NCBI GenBank assembly: GCA_025350345.1
Contig: JANXYA010000138.1
Location: forward strand, 1 to 14,487
Direction: 5' to 3'
Length of the DNA: 14,487 bases
Origin: Gammaproteobacteria bacterium
GTDB lineage: Bacteria > Pseudomonadota > Gammaproteobacteria > Steroidobacterales > Steroidobacteraceae
The notes below the pieces were generated by a model that was not told where the DNA came from, ran no database searches, and was given only the letters and a program-made list of their open reading frames with translations. A program made the translations under genes and the position numbers. Shown piece by piece: positions 14,305 through 14,487 of this stretch; the first letter of the stretch is position 1, and each line of letters opens with the position of its first letter.

Positions 14305-14487
14305 TCATTCCCTGCGGCTGGTGCCAACTTCATCGCTGGCAATCGTCCAGGTCTCGGCGGCCGCGGCCGCGCACCATTCCTGAAGCACCTCATCCGCCAG
14401 CGCCGTCGCCAGGTACTGCTGCGCCGGCGCTGAGAGCTGCGCGCCATAGGTCTGGAAGCGCAGCACCACCGGCGCGTACATCGCGTC
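14305..14487 (-). CDS. Glutathione S-transferase-like protein, C-terminal 60 residues
   Basis: The minus-strand frame is open from the window edge to a TGA at 14305-14307. It reads DAMYAPVVLRFQTYGAQLS, then AQQYLATALADEVLQEWCAAA, which matches the end of the all-helical C-terminal domain of bacterial glutathione S-transferases of the type annotated as GST family or YfcF-like. These enzymes are cytoplasmic and conjugate or reduce substrates with glutathione; the thioredoxin-like N-terminal domain lies outside the window. GC content is again high, marking the return to core-like DNA after the islet. Confidence 0.8.
   Translation of the reverse strand, partial: DAMYAPVVLRFQTYGAQLSAPAQQYLATALADEVLQEWCAAAAAETWTIASDEVGTSRRE

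Noticed and set aside
1..14487. CRISPR array, rRNA genes or a prophage
   Set aside because: No regularly spaced repeats, no rRNA-like sequence and no phage structural genes were seen on either strand.

Overview
The window is high-GC chromosomal DNA from a bacterium that is most likely a gammaproteobacterium of the Steroidobacterales/Xanthomonadales type. The reasons are a tonB-dependent receptor followed by a flavin-dependent tryptophan-halogenase-like gene and a DUF6445 gene (a common grouping in Xanthomonadales, Steroidobacteraceae and Caulobacterales), a proteobacterial-type TtcA, and dense gene packing with many ATGA/GTGA overlaps. The taxon is an inference; there is no rRNA gene in the window.

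Region 1 (1-4560) is a TonB/halogenase locus. It holds the 3' end of a TonB-dependent receptor closed by a strong rho-independent terminator, a complete halogenase with all catalytic motifs, a small PEGA-like lipoprotein, and, converging on these from the minus strand, a DUF6445 protein whose conserved residues look like those of a 2-oxoglutarate/Fe(II) dioxygenase. A short scar that may be the end of a sugar-porter gene lies between DUF6445 and glgA. Region 2 (4558-6203) has an orphan glycogen synthase gene (minus strand) and a possible 47-residue membrane peptide (plus strand).

Region 3 (6225-13111) is one long plus-strand gene train: M32 carboxypeptidase, TtcA, a dual-specificity-like phosphatase, an ADP-ribosylglycohydrolase, an HExxH metallopeptidase, a D-Ala-D-Ala-ligase-like ATP-grasp enzyme, a CpeT-like lipoprotein and a DUF2721 membrane protein. 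From ttcA onward nearly every junction is a 1-4 base start/stop overlap, so these genes are probably translated in a coupled way. The four central genes (phosphatase, ADP-ribosylglycohydrolase, peptidase, ATP-grasp ligase) form the best candidate in the window for an undescribed pathway. Their chemistry suggests making and trimming an amide-linked product, together with removal of ADP-ribose and phosphate. The first gene of the train has TATAAT five bases before its ATG and no ribosome binding site, which suggests a leaderless transcript.

Region 4 (13112-14304) is a small islet of visibly lower GC. It starts with a fragment resembling the 3' half of a tRNA and contains a class C beta-lactamase-like gene broken by in-frame fusion to the last 37 codons of an IS3-family transposase, followed by a possible IS right end. 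High-GC sequence then resumes with the C-terminus of a glutathione S-transferase-like gene (minus strand) running off the window.
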